Assembly: GCA_030272585.1 (NCBI GenBank)
Contig: BSYQ01000003.1
Coordinates: 4,526,001 to 4,590,000, forward strand
From: Bryopsis sp. KO-2023
Lineage: Eukaryota > Chlorophyta > Ulvophyceae > Bryopsidales > Bryopsidaceae
DNA: 64,000 nucleotides
Reading direction: 5' to 3'
Positions 50,377 through 61,867 of the stretch are shown here, piece by piece. A program made the position numbers and the translations under genes. The notes under the pieces are model-generated. The model had not been told where the DNA came from. It did no database searches and saw only the letters and a program-made list of their open reading frames with translations. Position 1 is the first letter of the stretch. Each line of letters opens with the position of its first letter.

Positions 50377-53300
50377 CTACCTGACTAACTACTTTTTTTT
50401 TTATAACGGGGAAAAAAGACAAAAAAAAAAGAAAGGAAAAACTCACAAAAAAAAAAAGAAAAAAAATTGACATGGAATGGAAAATGGGTGGTCGGAGTAG
50501 ATTTTGGTGGGATGATTTTTATCGATCAATTTCATCCCGTTTGGCAGGCGACATCAATGATGACCTGTAAAAATGAACCTCGCGCAGCAAAAAAAAAAAG
50601 ATGAAAGATGGGGGGAGGGGGTAAAAAAAGAGAGAGAAAAAATTAGCCGGTAATTAGGATAAAAAAAAAAGTAAAAAAAAAAACAAAAAGAGGGGGGTGG
50701 AAGGGAAAATTGATCTCGTGTGAGTTGGATGCATACGGGCTGTGTGCGAGAGGAAACCTCAACTCGTGGATTCTTTTTGGATGATGTGTGTGGGTTTGAT
50801 TGGAGTCTTTTCTCTTGATTTTTCTGTATTATGCGGTGTGGATTCTTATAAAAAGCATCCTTTTTTTTGTTTGGTTGGGAGAAGGTGAGGAGGTTGCATT
50901 TTTTTTGAGGGTGGTGTTTTAATCGACCTCGTCTACCAAGTATAAAACCGGCACGCATCTGATTCGACGTGAAAAAAAAAGGAGAGAAACCTTTTAGAGA
51001 GGGGGGGGGGGGTTGTTCGATTGGTTGGAGGGGTGGGATCGTTTGAAAAGGAAAAAGAGGAGTTGTTTTTTTATTTGGGGTGGGGGGGAGGTGTATGTTG
51101 AAAAGAGAGGGAGAGATGGAGAGAGAAAAAAAAAGGATTGAACAAAAAAAAGACATAGGTGGTGAGGAAGAAAAAAAAAGAGGTGGAGGAGGGAAATTGC
51201 TTTTTTAGGAAGGAAAAAAAAAAATGAAAAGGCTCGCACATCAGATGTGCAATACAAGTCCATCTCTCTCTCTGTTTTTCTTTTTTTTTCTTTTTAATCA
51301 CCTCCGCTCCCTCTTTTTTTCCTTCTTCATGTGTTCCCCCCTTCCTCCCTTCTTTTTTTTTTGTCCCTTTGCTTCTTTCGAATGTGGTGGATTGCTTCTC
51401 GCAATTCTATGACCACTGTTTTTTTTTTGTTTCTCTTTTTTTTTTTTGGGGGGGGGGGAAGCATAATGGATTAATTTTTTGAAATAGAGGTGAAAGGGAG
51501 TGTTGTGGAGGAGGAGAATTCATGAACAAAGTGGCAAATGCGAGAAGCAAGTTCAGGAGAAACGGGAAGAAAAGAAAAGAAAGAGCTCGAATCCCACCCT
51601 GTGCATGAAATTTCGGAGGGGGTGGGAAGGGGGGCAGGTGATTTCAAGGGGGAGGGGGTTCTTTGGTTGAGGTTTTCGACGTATTTCAAAGAAATTAAAT
51701 ATATCATCCAGTGCGTATTGTGATGGGGGAGGGGTGGGGTGGTAAGGAAGGGAGAGAAAAACCATAAAGAAAAGGAGAAGTTTGGGGGGATTGATTTGGG
51801 GTTCTGATATGAAAAAAAAAAAAAAAGACAATAAGGAGTTGCAGGTTCAGGATTTGACAACAGTCGCTGGACATGCTTTGATACAGGGATGTGTAGTAGT
51901 AGTCGCTTTATTTGGGGTAAGACAGTTTTTTGCGGGTTAATGATCAAGGGGATTTTGGGAGGGGGGGGTTATAAAAAACAAGATAGGGAAAACAAAAATT
52001 TAGAAAAGATTGCAGTTTCTGTATCGAATCACCTTTTTTTTTTTTTTTTTCGGTTCGCATGCGGTTTTTCATCTCTATTTTTCTTCAGCTTATGCGTTCT
52101 TTTCCTTTTTCTTTTTTTTTTGCAGTCCGTTTTAGTTATAGCGAGAGTCCAGGTGATTCCTACGTTGACGATTCTTTCCTTTTTTTTTTCGTTCCCTTTT
52201 TTTGAAACCTCCCGGAATTATTTTCTCTTGATCAATGCTCGACAGCATCAAAAATAATAGGCCGGATTTCTAGCGTTTTTACTGATAAATTTTTTTTTTC
52301 CTTTTTCTTTTTTTTGGGGGTGGGGGGGAAAGGGGTTCTGGGAATATGAAGTTACTCTCAAAGTGGATGAAGGGACGAGAGAAAGAGAGAGAGAGAGAAA
52401 AAGAAAAAAAAAGAAAAAACACAAAAAAAACACATGCAGAGCATAAATTTAAGGAAAATGTGTCTTTGAAGTGTGGGTGACAGAGAGAAAGAAATCCGGG
52501 AAATCTATTTTTAGATCAGTTCAAGAATCGATATGGAAGATATGTATTTGAATGAGAGAGGGACTTGCGGATTTTCTGCATTCAATGATGGATATGTTTT
52601 TTTTTTTGCTGCTGGCGGGGAGGATATTATTAGGGTGGCGGGGACGTGAAGTTAAGGAAAAAATATATATGTATATGTTTTTGATGTTCACTTGGAAGAG
52701 CATAAGTGTAAAAAAAAAATCCCCCTCATACCACCACCACCACCATCCCTCTGTTTTTTCCCCCCACTGTGTGGAATATTAAAGGAGGTGGGTGTTAGAA
52801 ACAGTTTGGGGTAGGGGTGGTGGGGGTTGGAAAAGAGAGTGGAGAGGGTGGTACGGACAAATGGAAAAGAAAAGGAAGTAAATTATTTTTCTCTTCTTTC
52901 GTGGGCATCGTTTTTTTTTTTGTTTGGCTTTTTCTTTTTTTTCTCTTGTTTTTTTGGTTTTTTTCAATTTACACAACTGATTATCCTAGAATAAAGGTTC
53001 ATTTGGAAGGGTCTGTCTGGTGTGTCAGACATGAAGGAGGGGATTGGGTTTTTTTTTGGGAATTCGTATATAGACAAAGAAGGTTAAAAAAAGGATTGGA
53101 AGGAGAGAGAAAAAAAAAGAGTATTTGGGCAGAGAGGAAATTTGGAAGGGGGAAAAGTGAGCAAGACTGGGTTTGGGCAATGAGCAGTTTGAAAAAAAAA
53201 GAAAAAGAGAAAAAAACACCTACCTGAGATTGCGGTTTAGAATTCCTTGGGCAATTGGGTCGTATAATTATGATTTGAAACAAAACAACAACAAAGGCAC

Positions 53301-54278
53301 TCGCAAAGAAAAAAAGGTGAGAACAAAAAAAAAAAAACAGGAAGAAAAAAATGAGCACACACATGCATAAGGCAAGTGTTTTGTTTTTGTTTTTTTTGGG
53401 GAGTAAAACGTCCAGATATGGTATTACTACAGCGTTCGGATCGGATGTGAATCGTATGATCAATAATTTGGCATTTCATTCCAATCTTTTGAAAAAAAAA
53501 AAAAATCAAGGAGGAAAAGAAAAAAAACTGGGGACACGTACGTGTGTTGGTGTCTGCATGTAACTATCGTGGGCGGATTATAAATGCTATCCTCTGTGAG
53601 AGAGAGAGAAAAAAACAGGTGGGGGGGGTTAAAAAAAACATAAAGAAAAACCGATTCCTTTACTACGGTGTTTCGACGAAAAGAGAGGAGTGATCGGGGG
53701 AAAAAAAGAAAAGAAAAGAGAAAATCTGGAGATGAGTAAGGTTCCGAGCTGGAAAATTGCAGAGTCCTATTCCCTTGTTTTTTTTTCTTTCTTTTTTTTT
53801 CCTTTCGGCTTCTTTCTTGTAGCGGAGAAATCGATGGTGTCGTGAAAAAGATGCTTGTTTGTTTTATGGTCGGGCCAAAGCCTTAGATAAAATAACTGCT
53901 GGAGGAACATTGTTGGCAGAGGAGAAGAAAGTTAAAGTGAAAGCGCTCTGTCAGTATGCTGTAAGATATTCGCAATGGCACGAGGGATAAGTGTGGAAAC
54001 TCCCCCCTCATAAACTTGGCTCCATTCTTCCCTCTGATATGAGACATTACCACTCTACTTATTGAAGGTACCCAACCACCCCACATGGAGGGTCGAATCC
54101 ATCACTCCACAGAAACCAAGAATAGTCCCGAATTCCCCTTACAATTCCTGCCAATTTAAACACTTTCCAATTTTTTGGGGGAGGATTTGGATCATTTTTC
54201 TGAGACCGTCACACGCGCAGGGTGTCGTACGGTCCAGAATCAAATCGGTTTTCTGGACGCCACAGGCTCGTCGACAGA
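50377..54278. other. 3.9-kb gene-free, homopolymer-rich region
   Basis: Dense runs of A, G and T (for example G-runs at 51001-51012 and 51448-51458, T-runs at 52030-52049) alternate with purine-rich stretches, and C is scarce on the plus strand. Open frames here encode only Phe/Lys/Arg-rich low-complexity peptides on both strands and look like artefacts. Part of it may be a long 3' UTR of the upstream gene and the promoter of the next. Confidence 0.6.
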
Positions 54279-55600
54279 ATGAACGCCTCCTCCCTCTTCC
54301 AAACTGCGCGACGTCCTTTTCGACACACGTCAGCCAAGAAACAGAAAACCGCGTTCGTTCGACACATAGAGGGCCGTCAGCGCGACCGAACTCCACACCT
54401 GCTCGCTGCCACAAGCAAGTCGCCAGAAACGACCTCGAACGATGACAAATCCACCGCGAAGAGTTCCAAAAAGAAAGAGAGCCCCTCGAGAAACGCTCAA
54501 GACGTCAAAGCATTGAATCTCGTGGCGCAAAGCGATGGAGACAATATGCAGCTGGCGAAAATTCGGGAGGAGCGGTATAGATCCTTTATGTTTCCAGACA
54601 ACGGGATAGAGTTTCTCGTGAGCGAGCAGACCGACGGGCGGTTGAACTTGTCGCAAACTTATCTGCATGAGGAGGAGTCGGGGGTGATCGCCAGGCCAGA
54701 CTTGGAGGGTTCAATTCCAAACGAGCCGCGATCGTACAGAGTGCTGGAGTGGGACAATTGGATCAGTGGCGACGTAATGAATGATGTGGAGGAGAAAACG
54801 GTTCTGGTCAAGATGTACCTTGTTAGAGAAATCGATGATGACCCGGAGCAGCCGGATTTGATGGATGTGTATTGTCTGGACCCTTCCAAGCGAACGCTCA
54901 TGAAGTGCGAAGTCAAGGATGAATCGGAAGGGTCTGATGATCCTGTGTTGAGGTGGGCCAACTTCTCAAGAAATAGGCAACATTTGATTATTCTCTGCTG
55001 AATGCAATGCATCTTGCATGTCCATCTGTGCATGCGTGCATGCATGCATGCATGCATGGCAGGAATGTTCCAGAAACTCCCCTCAGAAAGCACTACGTGT
55101 CCTGTGATTTAGGGAGGCATTCAATGGTTGCAATGTGTTGAACAATTGAAAAATTATGGATTGAATGGCCAACTAGGAAAATGACAATGTCTTTTTTTTT
55201 GGGAAAAATGTGAAGTGCATTCTTTCTGATCCCAGGATTATTACAACGGTGTTTCAGCTGGTGTCTTCTTCTTCTTTAAGAGCTGATCTGTATTTTTTGG
55301 AACAGGATAAGAGAAAGCGGCTTGGTTCTGGAAGATTCCTACGATGCTCCCACGAACGAGGGGGTTGCAGCTGAGTACGACTACGAGGAAATGATCGAAG
55401 AGGAATTGAAGCTGATGGAAGACATGGAACCCGACACTCGATGGAAAGAGCTGCCAGCAGATTTCAAGGGGCCTTACGACACTCTGTTTGCAGGGACCTC
55501 TGAAGAGGATGCCCTGCAGGAGGAAGACTGGAGGGACATCACGGAGTTCGAAGGTGGTTTGGATGAACAGCCGGATGTGCCAGAAGTGGACAATGCTTAA
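54279..55600 (+). CDS. Unrecognised acidic protein with basic, targeting-like N-terminus
   Basis: Exons 54279-54952 and 55306-55600 join in phase (donor GTGGGC) to give 322 aa. Residues 1-50 are rich in Arg, Ser, Thr and Ala with almost no acids (MNASSLFQTARRPFRHTSAK...), like an organellar transit peptide. A Lys/Ser linker follows. The mature part is acidic and contains what look like two beta-rich stretches (FMFPDNGIEFLVSEQ; VLVKMYLVREIDDD). The C-terminus is strongly acidic (EEMIEEELKLMEDMEPD, TSEEDALQEEDWRD). I do not recognise the family; conserved plastid proteins with acidic domains of unknown function are one place to look. The alternative of reading through past 54952 hits a stop after 16 codons, which supports the intron. 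Plastid or mitochondrial location is inferred only from composition. Confidence 0.65.
55031..55058. repeat. (GCAT)n microsatellite
   Basis: About seven tandem CATG/TGCA units with one substitution (CATGCGTG at the start). It lies in the intron of the acidic-protein gene. Confidence 0.9.
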
Positions 55601-55936
55601 CAAATGAACCGTTCTTCTTTTTTTTTAATCTTCTTTACGGGATTTGGGGGGTGCTGCATCTGTGCGCACTGGGTTATGGGTTCGTGTCTTTTCAGGTTTT
55701 TCGAAAATAAGGATGTTTTTCCTGTGGATGTCGTGCTATAGTTTCGGAATCTTTTTGAAGGAAGAAATCTTGTTTCGCTCACGAGGGGTTTTTGAGCATT
55801 GAAAGATTCCATGATTTTCCACTCAAGAGTACTCTTTTTTTTTGTGGTTGGGGTGGGGACTACAGTTAAGGCACCATCAGAAGAATTCGCTTTTTTGCTG
55901 CTGTCCTGTGCATTCAACCCCTGAACAGACACCGTA

Positions 55937-56583
55937 AGTTGCTGAATAGAAGCCCGCGGCAAATAAAAGCCCGTTGCAAATAGTGGTCCCCTGTCAGACC
56001 GCGACGTGACGTGCCATAAGCCCGGTGCAAATAGAAGCCCCGGATCACCGATCAAGCAATATTGATGAAAAAATTGAAGAAATCCATAAAATTTCGCTGG
56101 ACATCGGCACCCTGGAAAAAACAGTTCCACCAGTTCGGTCGCATGTTTCGCCCTGAGAGAATCGTCTCCACTTGGAATGAGTTCGATCCTCAAATCGTAG
56201 TGCATTTCTAGAAATTTGCATTGCTTATTCAATTCGAATATTGACACCAATGTGATGGCAAATGCTGTATTGGATCGACATCCAAGAGTGACTTGAAAGG
56301 TTGAAAGTAACGGAGAATACTTTGTGGTTGGAAGTTGCGATTGTGTTGAAGACGACTGGGAGAATGATGTGGATGATGTGCAGGAAATTGCTTGATTTGA
56401 AACACTTGTAAGAATTAATAAATACAGATTGGATTATAATCCAATCTGTAGAGATAATTATCTCTTGTGTAGTGGAACTTCATGTGCTGTAAGCCCAGTG
56501 CAAATACTAGCCCTGTTGCAAATAGTAGTCCCCTATCCTTGAAGCGGTGCAATGCTATAAGCCCGGGTTTCTATTCAGCAACT
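55937..56583. mobile_element. Tc1/pogo-like miniature inverted-repeat transposable element
   Basis: The left end AGTTGCTGAATAGAAGCCCG and the reverse complement of the right end, AGTTGCTGAATAGAAACCCG, match at 19 of 20 positions. Both are flanked by TA (55935-55936 and 56584-56585), and the match continues through CCG/CGG outside. Subterminal repeats of the kind AAGCCCGTTGCAAATAGTGG recur at both ends, the pattern of transposase-binding repeats in pogo-like elements. The 647-bp interior carries two perfect palindromes at 56424-56449 and 56450-56465 and no transposase. It lies between the acidic-protein gene and the ABHD18-like gene. Confidence 0.75.
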
Positions 56584-56724
56584 TACGGCAATTCTGTTGA
56601 TGCATCTTGGATACAGCACAAATGATCAAAACAATAGAATTCAGTATCATGCCCTGGAAGCAAACTATTGCGAGCTGTTCACTTGAAAACAAACGAAAAA
56701 GAAAAAACAAAGAAAAAACTCCCA

Positions 56725-58126
56725 TCACATTCTTTTTCGAAGAAGCTCGAATGATCGCAGAACCATGGGCACGAAGAACCACCTCGACAGCCCTATCGCC
56801 CACACATGCCCGCCAGCGATCCATTTCCTTTCCACGTTCCCCTCCCCGACTATCACCTTCAAATTCTCGAAAGCCGTCTCGTTCTCGTGCTTCCTGACGT
56901 AGTGGTCGTCGACGGCCCCAGCGTACGCGACGACTCGATCACCCTCTCTAACCACGCCGTTCTTTATACACTGCGAGATCATCCCCCAGCGAGCAAACAG
57001 ATCCGACAACTTTTTGTGAGCAGCCGCTTTCGACATTTCGGTTTCCTTCAGCAAGACGTCCCAAGCGACGTCTTTGCTGAGAATTCCGGAAAGCAACGCC
57101 ACAGGGGAGTCCGCACCGACGCATGGCGAAACCGCGAGGGGTCCGTCGCAGATACACGTCGCCCACGAGGCGACGCTCCCGCCCAGCGAGATGCCCGTCA
57201 AACCCACGGGGATGTCAGGGAACTCCTTCCTGACAGCGCCCACCAGCCCTGCGGCCTCCACCATGTTCGCCAACAAACTCACCAAATATTCGGAGACCGT
57301 GTTGGGGTACGACCGCCATTGATCCTTAGGTTGGCGTGGACCGTAGGTGGCGTTCATCAACAACATCGATGCTATCCCTTTCCGCAGCAGGGGGTCCGCA
57401 ACCCACCTTCGCCGAGCTGCGAAGGTGTTGTCGTTCGTTGCCGCGATGTGAATCACTATTCCCTTCAGAGACGATAAAGGGACATTCGCAGGGCGGACGA
57501 ATTGGACGTAGCCGCGTTTACTCTCCAGGGGAAGGAATTCTGCAAGCGGGCTGTCGAACTCGACATCGTCGACGACGGCCGCTCCTAGTTTCAAGCCTTT
57601 TTCTTGTTGCTCGGTGATCTTGGACGTCCAATCCAGCGCGACCGGCTCCAGTGACGACTCCTTGCGCGCATGTTTCAGGACAGCGGACAGAGATCGGTCC
57701 GCGTTGTCGAGATCCCCGAAGCCTTTGTTGAAAAACCGATTCCTTGCGTCCCACTTGATCTTGTTCAGTGCGTTGTAGAGGATGTCCAGCAAGCCAAGCA
57801 GAAAGCTGGCCATAACGCAGTTCAGCGCAAGACAGCCAGAACAGATGATCCAGTGCAGCTTTGGGGGGTTGATTACGTAATTGTGCAAGACAGTCAGAGG
57901 GTGGAAAAATGCCTCAAACGTTCAGTAGATGTGAATCATCGATGTGGTGAGATTCTGGAGCACCAAGGCTGCTGCTGAGGGTTTTTTTTCTTACCTTCGC
58001 TGATTTATCCACAATGGCATCCCAACTTTTGGGGAGGTGCTTGCATTCAGCGGGCGTGAGTGGGCGAGACCACTCCGCTGCGTTTTCCCACCAGCGAAGA
58101 CTCAGAGGTGTCGATCGTTCTGGCAT
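56725..58126 (-). CDS. ABHD18-like alpha/beta-hydrolase (DUF2048-type)
   Basis: Minus-strand exons 57995-58126 (start) and 56725-57858 (stop) join in phase 0 to 421 aa. The N-terminus (SLRWWENAAEWSRPLTPAECKHLPKSW) is followed by a hydrophobic segment (LHWIICSGCLALNCVMASFL). The hydrolase markers are GIVIHIAATND (oxyanion strand), RRRWVADPLLRKGIASMLL, GLTGISLGGSVASWA with nucleophile Ser in GxSxG, AYAGAVDDHYV with the acid, and IAGGHVWAI with the His. This combination, including the W-x-A-D-P-L-L block, is the ABHD18 pattern. The protein is probably membrane-anchored near its N-terminus; the substrate is unknown. Exon 2 begins at an AAAG acceptor, a type seen elsewhere in the window. Its start lies 31 bp from the proposed ClpR start on the other strand. 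Confidence 0.82.
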
Positions 58127-58157
58127 CTTGCGTCGTTCGTCGCGAAGGTTGGTTCTT

Positions 58158-60684
58158 ATGCTCGTTCGGGACAGGAAATCTCTTTTTGGGGGGGGGGTAA
58201 GGGGAGGGGAAAGTTTTTTTGCAAGAGGTGTTGACGTTTATTTTGGGATCACCAGATGTGAAAGGCAACGCGTGAGGAGCAGGCGAAAGGATTCTCCAAT
58301 TGTTCCACCAGTTATCCCATTGGGCAACGAAGGGGAGGTGAGGAGATGGTGGGGATAGTATTTATTAGTTGTGTATTGATGGGGGTGACTTCATATATAT
58401 ATTTTTTTTCTTTAACTCTGGCTCCTACCCATTTCCCTCAGTAATGCCATCATCAATTCCCCATCGATGTACAACTGGGGGGGTTTATTCGAAATGGTGT
58501 TGGAGTGAAAAGGAATGAAGAAAACATTTAAGGGAAATGGCCACAGAAATGAATGGGGATTTTCTCGCGGGCTGATCCTGAATGTTGCATATGCTGTGGC
58601 GATCTTCTCAATTGTTTTTTCTAGAATATAAACCCACCATAGTTGAACATCTGATGAGCTATATGCTCCAATTCAAAATTCATTTCGCAGGATTTGGATT
58701 GTATGGTTTAATTGCATCCTTCCAGAAAAAAAAAACGATTAAAGATCAGTTCCCCTGCTCTACCCTCGATTTTTTTCACATCTTTCAGTTTTCACTTGCT
58801 CCATTGAATGTTCTATGAATCCCATGTGCATCGTACTGGTGGGGATCTTTTTCCAATTTACTGTTCTAGCGGGCAATAACGTTTTGAGTTTTCTGGTGTG
58901 GATACAGGCTCAGGACCTGTATTCCTACCTCCTACAAAATCGAATTGTGTTTCTTGGATCATTCGTTGATTTTGAGGTAAGAATGGACCGACCGAAATTG
59001 GACGTACAGCTGTTGAAAAATTGAATCTAATAATTAATCCACCCTTGGGCACTCGAAACATGCATTTTGCATTCAACCTGAGCCCTGTTGGAGATGTCCT
59101 TTATCATGTCGGGGGAAATCTCCTTTTGGTTTGTTTATCGACCTTTTCTCGGTCGAAACGATCGATTTATCGATTGCTTCTTTGATTGGGCCTTTGCTGT
59201 TTTGCAGACTTCGACAAAAATCGTTGGCAGCTTGCTTGCATTAGAAGCTGATAACGAGGACGAAGACATCAAGATGTACATCAATTCTTTCGGTGAGGGG
59301 AAAAAAATAATTAAAAAATAAATATGTATATATGAGTGAATGAATGTTTAATTTACATTAGGCAAACATGCCTGCCAAAGGCCGTCGACAACGAGGTGGT
59401 ACGTATATAGATATCTGTGAAACAATTGAAGGCTCCTTTCGGATGGTGCTGGCATCCCCGTGGAATTGCAAATGTCAGAAGATGGGAAAAAAAAAACGCA
59501 ACAAAAATTGAATGATATTTAAAAAAAAAATGAAAATGAAAGTGTGGGTAAAATGTAACATGCAGGGGGATCCATTTATGCGATTTTGGGCATTGTGGAT
59601 GTCATGCTGTCCATCAAGCCGAAGATCAGCACCGTGGTTTTTGGAATGTCGGGCAGCAATGCATCACTAATCTTGGTGAGTCCACAAAAAACATATTCTT
59701 TTCTATCTAAGAAAAGAATTTCATCTTCAATGTATGCCAATGAAGGGTTTTTTGTTGTTTTTTTTTCAAATTGTTGACAATCAGAAAAAAGTTCGGTGTA
59801 GCTCTTGTTCCAGAATATTATTCTTTAAAAAAATAAATAATAGGTACGTTTGTTTTTTTGGAGAGGGGGAGGGGGGTAAAATATGGAAGGGCTGAGAATA
59901 TAGGAATATAGGAATGTGGTGTTTAGTTGGAATTGAGTTGGTTCAATTTATTTCGATAGGCTGCTGGTGAGAAGGGCAGGAGGTTTGCCATGCCTAATTC
60001 GCGGATTATCTTGCAACAGCCAGCAGGTAAAGATGCTCTATGCACCTCTATGATTGGTTATTGTCAGCATATTGGCACCTTTTTTTTCTTGTTTTGTTTG
60101 AGGCCTTTTTTGAGGGATACATCCACCTTTTTAATCAACCAATCAGTGATTTCTTTTCTGCTGGATACTGACCAAAAAAAAAAAAGATATGGGTTTCTTC
60201 TGTGACTGTTTAAGGAAAACCTTAATTGGAATCATGCATCTTTTTGATATGTACATTCCTAAAACTCATTTTTGCTTTGATCCCTGTCAATCAATATGCA
60301 CACAGCATCTTCAATTCAATAATTTTTTTTGTGGGGTTCTCTAGGTTATCTAAGAGGAAGTGCCGCAGAATGCAGCATTACTGCCAAGGAGCTGAATAGA
60401 TCTCTGAAGGTGACTGGAGGATTTTTCACAGAACCACAGTCTTATGTCTTCCTTCCCCCCCCCCCAGCAATCGCCTCCTTTTGAAAAAATATTAGTCTCA
60501 AATCATCGATTTTTACACACAAAGTTGTGAAAATGTTATTTTTTGTATTTGTCAGGCCGTCAACAGTTTCTTCTCGAAATTCACTGGAAGGACGCTCGAA
60601 GAAATGGAAATGGAAACGAACAGGGAAAACTACCTGTCCCCTGAAAAAGCCATCGACTTGGGGATTATCGACGGGGTAGTTTAA
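58158..60684 (+). CDS. ClpP-family subunit lacking catalytic residues (ClpR-like, probably plastid)
   Basis: Exons 58158-58337, 58908-58976, 59208-59292, 59566-59675, 59960-60026, 60345-60409 and 60556-60684 join in phase to 234 aa. The ClpP fold is clear: DLYSYLLQNRIVFLG, IKMYINSFGGSIYAILGIVDVM, AAGEKGRRFAMPNSRI, FFSKFTGRTLEEM and AIDLGIIDGVV. The Ser block reads GMSGSNAS instead of GLAASMGA, so a Ser is retained. The His block reads RIILQQP instead of RIMIHQP, so the catalytic His is Gln, and the acid block reads NRENYLS instead of DRDxxMS. It should be proteolytically inactive and act as a structural ring subunit, as ClpR does in cyanobacteria and plastids. Exon 1 (ending RKDSPIVPPVIPLGNEGE) fits the ClpP N-terminus, but its start is uncertain; the ATG at 58014 is in frame too. 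The basic leader suggests a transit peptide. Confidence 0.82.
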
Positions 60685-61137
60685 AAAAAAAGGGAAAAAA
60701 AAAAAGAAATTGGGGACACAGGAAAAATTTTGAGTTCGTGCAGGGGGCGAACGGATGCCTTGTAATATGCCTTGGTTTTGTCCTTGTGTTGACCTATCTC
60801 GTCCCACAGTTCATATGTTCAACTGGCAAATTATTTTCATAGAGTCGAATTGTGCGGAGTGTGGACGCTGCGCAGCTGACTGGCAACAGCTGCATTTTTT
60901 TTTCTGACCCCCAATCAAATCAAAAATCTGTGTTGTGGTTTGAGGGGCATGCTTCTCTGCCCGTATCATCCCAAGAATCTCTTGAGTGGGATGTAATAAC
61001 CCAGGCACCGATCGCCGATCTGGTGTTATTCTTTCATTGTTTGGAAAAACAACTCAGTCTGTGTCCAGACTTGTCCCGCGGTAGGTTCCTCCTGGTGCAA
61101 ACTCGGTTCCTGGCAGTTTCGCCTCAAAAAGCGGCGT

Positions 61138-61624
61138 GTCACAGTTAGGGATGTCCCTGAGAACTTTTCATGCGAAAATCCACATTCGGGTGGACCTTCA
61201 CAAAATCCACATTTGGGTAATCGTTCGCATTTTTCCCAATAGGATGATAGGTCGCTGGTGAAATTTTGAAAAATTTGTGAGACTAATGATTTGAAGAAAC
61301 CGTGGAGACAACTCAATCAATCAATCAATATTACATGGAGACAATTGTGATGTTGCAGTACAACAAACGGGTGTTTTGATGCTGTTGATAGGTTGGATAT
61401 TTTTTGAATAGTGCTTGGGGGGTGAGATACATTTCTTTTTTGTAAGGCTGGTGGTTCATGATGTCATTGTGATGAATTTTACAAGCCAGAAAAATTCACA
61501 AACAATTCACAGTTGGGGAAAAAATTGCACGTTTTTTCTCACATTTGGGCACCGAAAAGTCCCCATCAAAAGTCCACATTTAGGTGAACCGGAATTCACA
61601 CACAGGGACATCTCTAGTCACAGT
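61138..61624. mobile_element. hAT-type MITE with 8-bp target-site duplication
   Basis: The element 61146-61616 (471 bp) has ends TAGGGATGTCCCTG and, as reverse complement, TAGAGATGTCCCTG (13 of 14 match). It is flanked on both sides by the identical octamer GTCACAGT (61138-61145 and 61617-61624). An 8-bp duplication with short TIRs is the hallmark of the hAT superfamily. Subterminal copies of TCCACATTTGGGT-like words occur near both ends. There is no transposase, so it is non-autonomous. Confidence 0.9.
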
Positions 61625-61729
61625 GTTTGATGGGGTACGGGGGGGCTGCCGCTGTATTCCCAAACCTTCAATACACCTTTCAGTACTGGACCCCAGAGCA
61701 CTCTTGCTGAACACAATGACAGCAACCCA

Positions 61730-61867
61730 GAGGGGCGGCTCCAGGTTTTTAGACACGGGGGTGCGCGTTCGAACTGTAAAACTATACTGGAACGTTTCAC
61801 AACTGCCACCACCCGTACAATACAGTGGTGCCGCGCGCTCCTCCGCACCATCCCGGAACCGCCCCTG
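61730..61867. mobile_element. Possible second hAT-like MITE
   Basis: The left end reads CAGAGGGGCGGCTCCAGG and the reverse complement of the right end reads CAGGGGCGGTTCCGGG. The GGGCGG(A/C/T)TCCAGG core followed by TTTTTAGAC resembles common hAT-type MITE termini. I could not find a clean 8-bp duplication, so the boundaries are approximate. Confidence 0.4.

Noticed and set aside
50554-53563. Many 60-200-codon frames on both strands
   Set aside because: They encode Phe-, Lys- or Arg-rich low-complexity peptides caused by T- and A-runs; there are no exon boundaries or domain patterns.
56806-57477. 223-codon plus-strand frame
   Set aside because: Antisense to the ABHD18-like hydrolase, whose catalytic motifs are on the minus strand.
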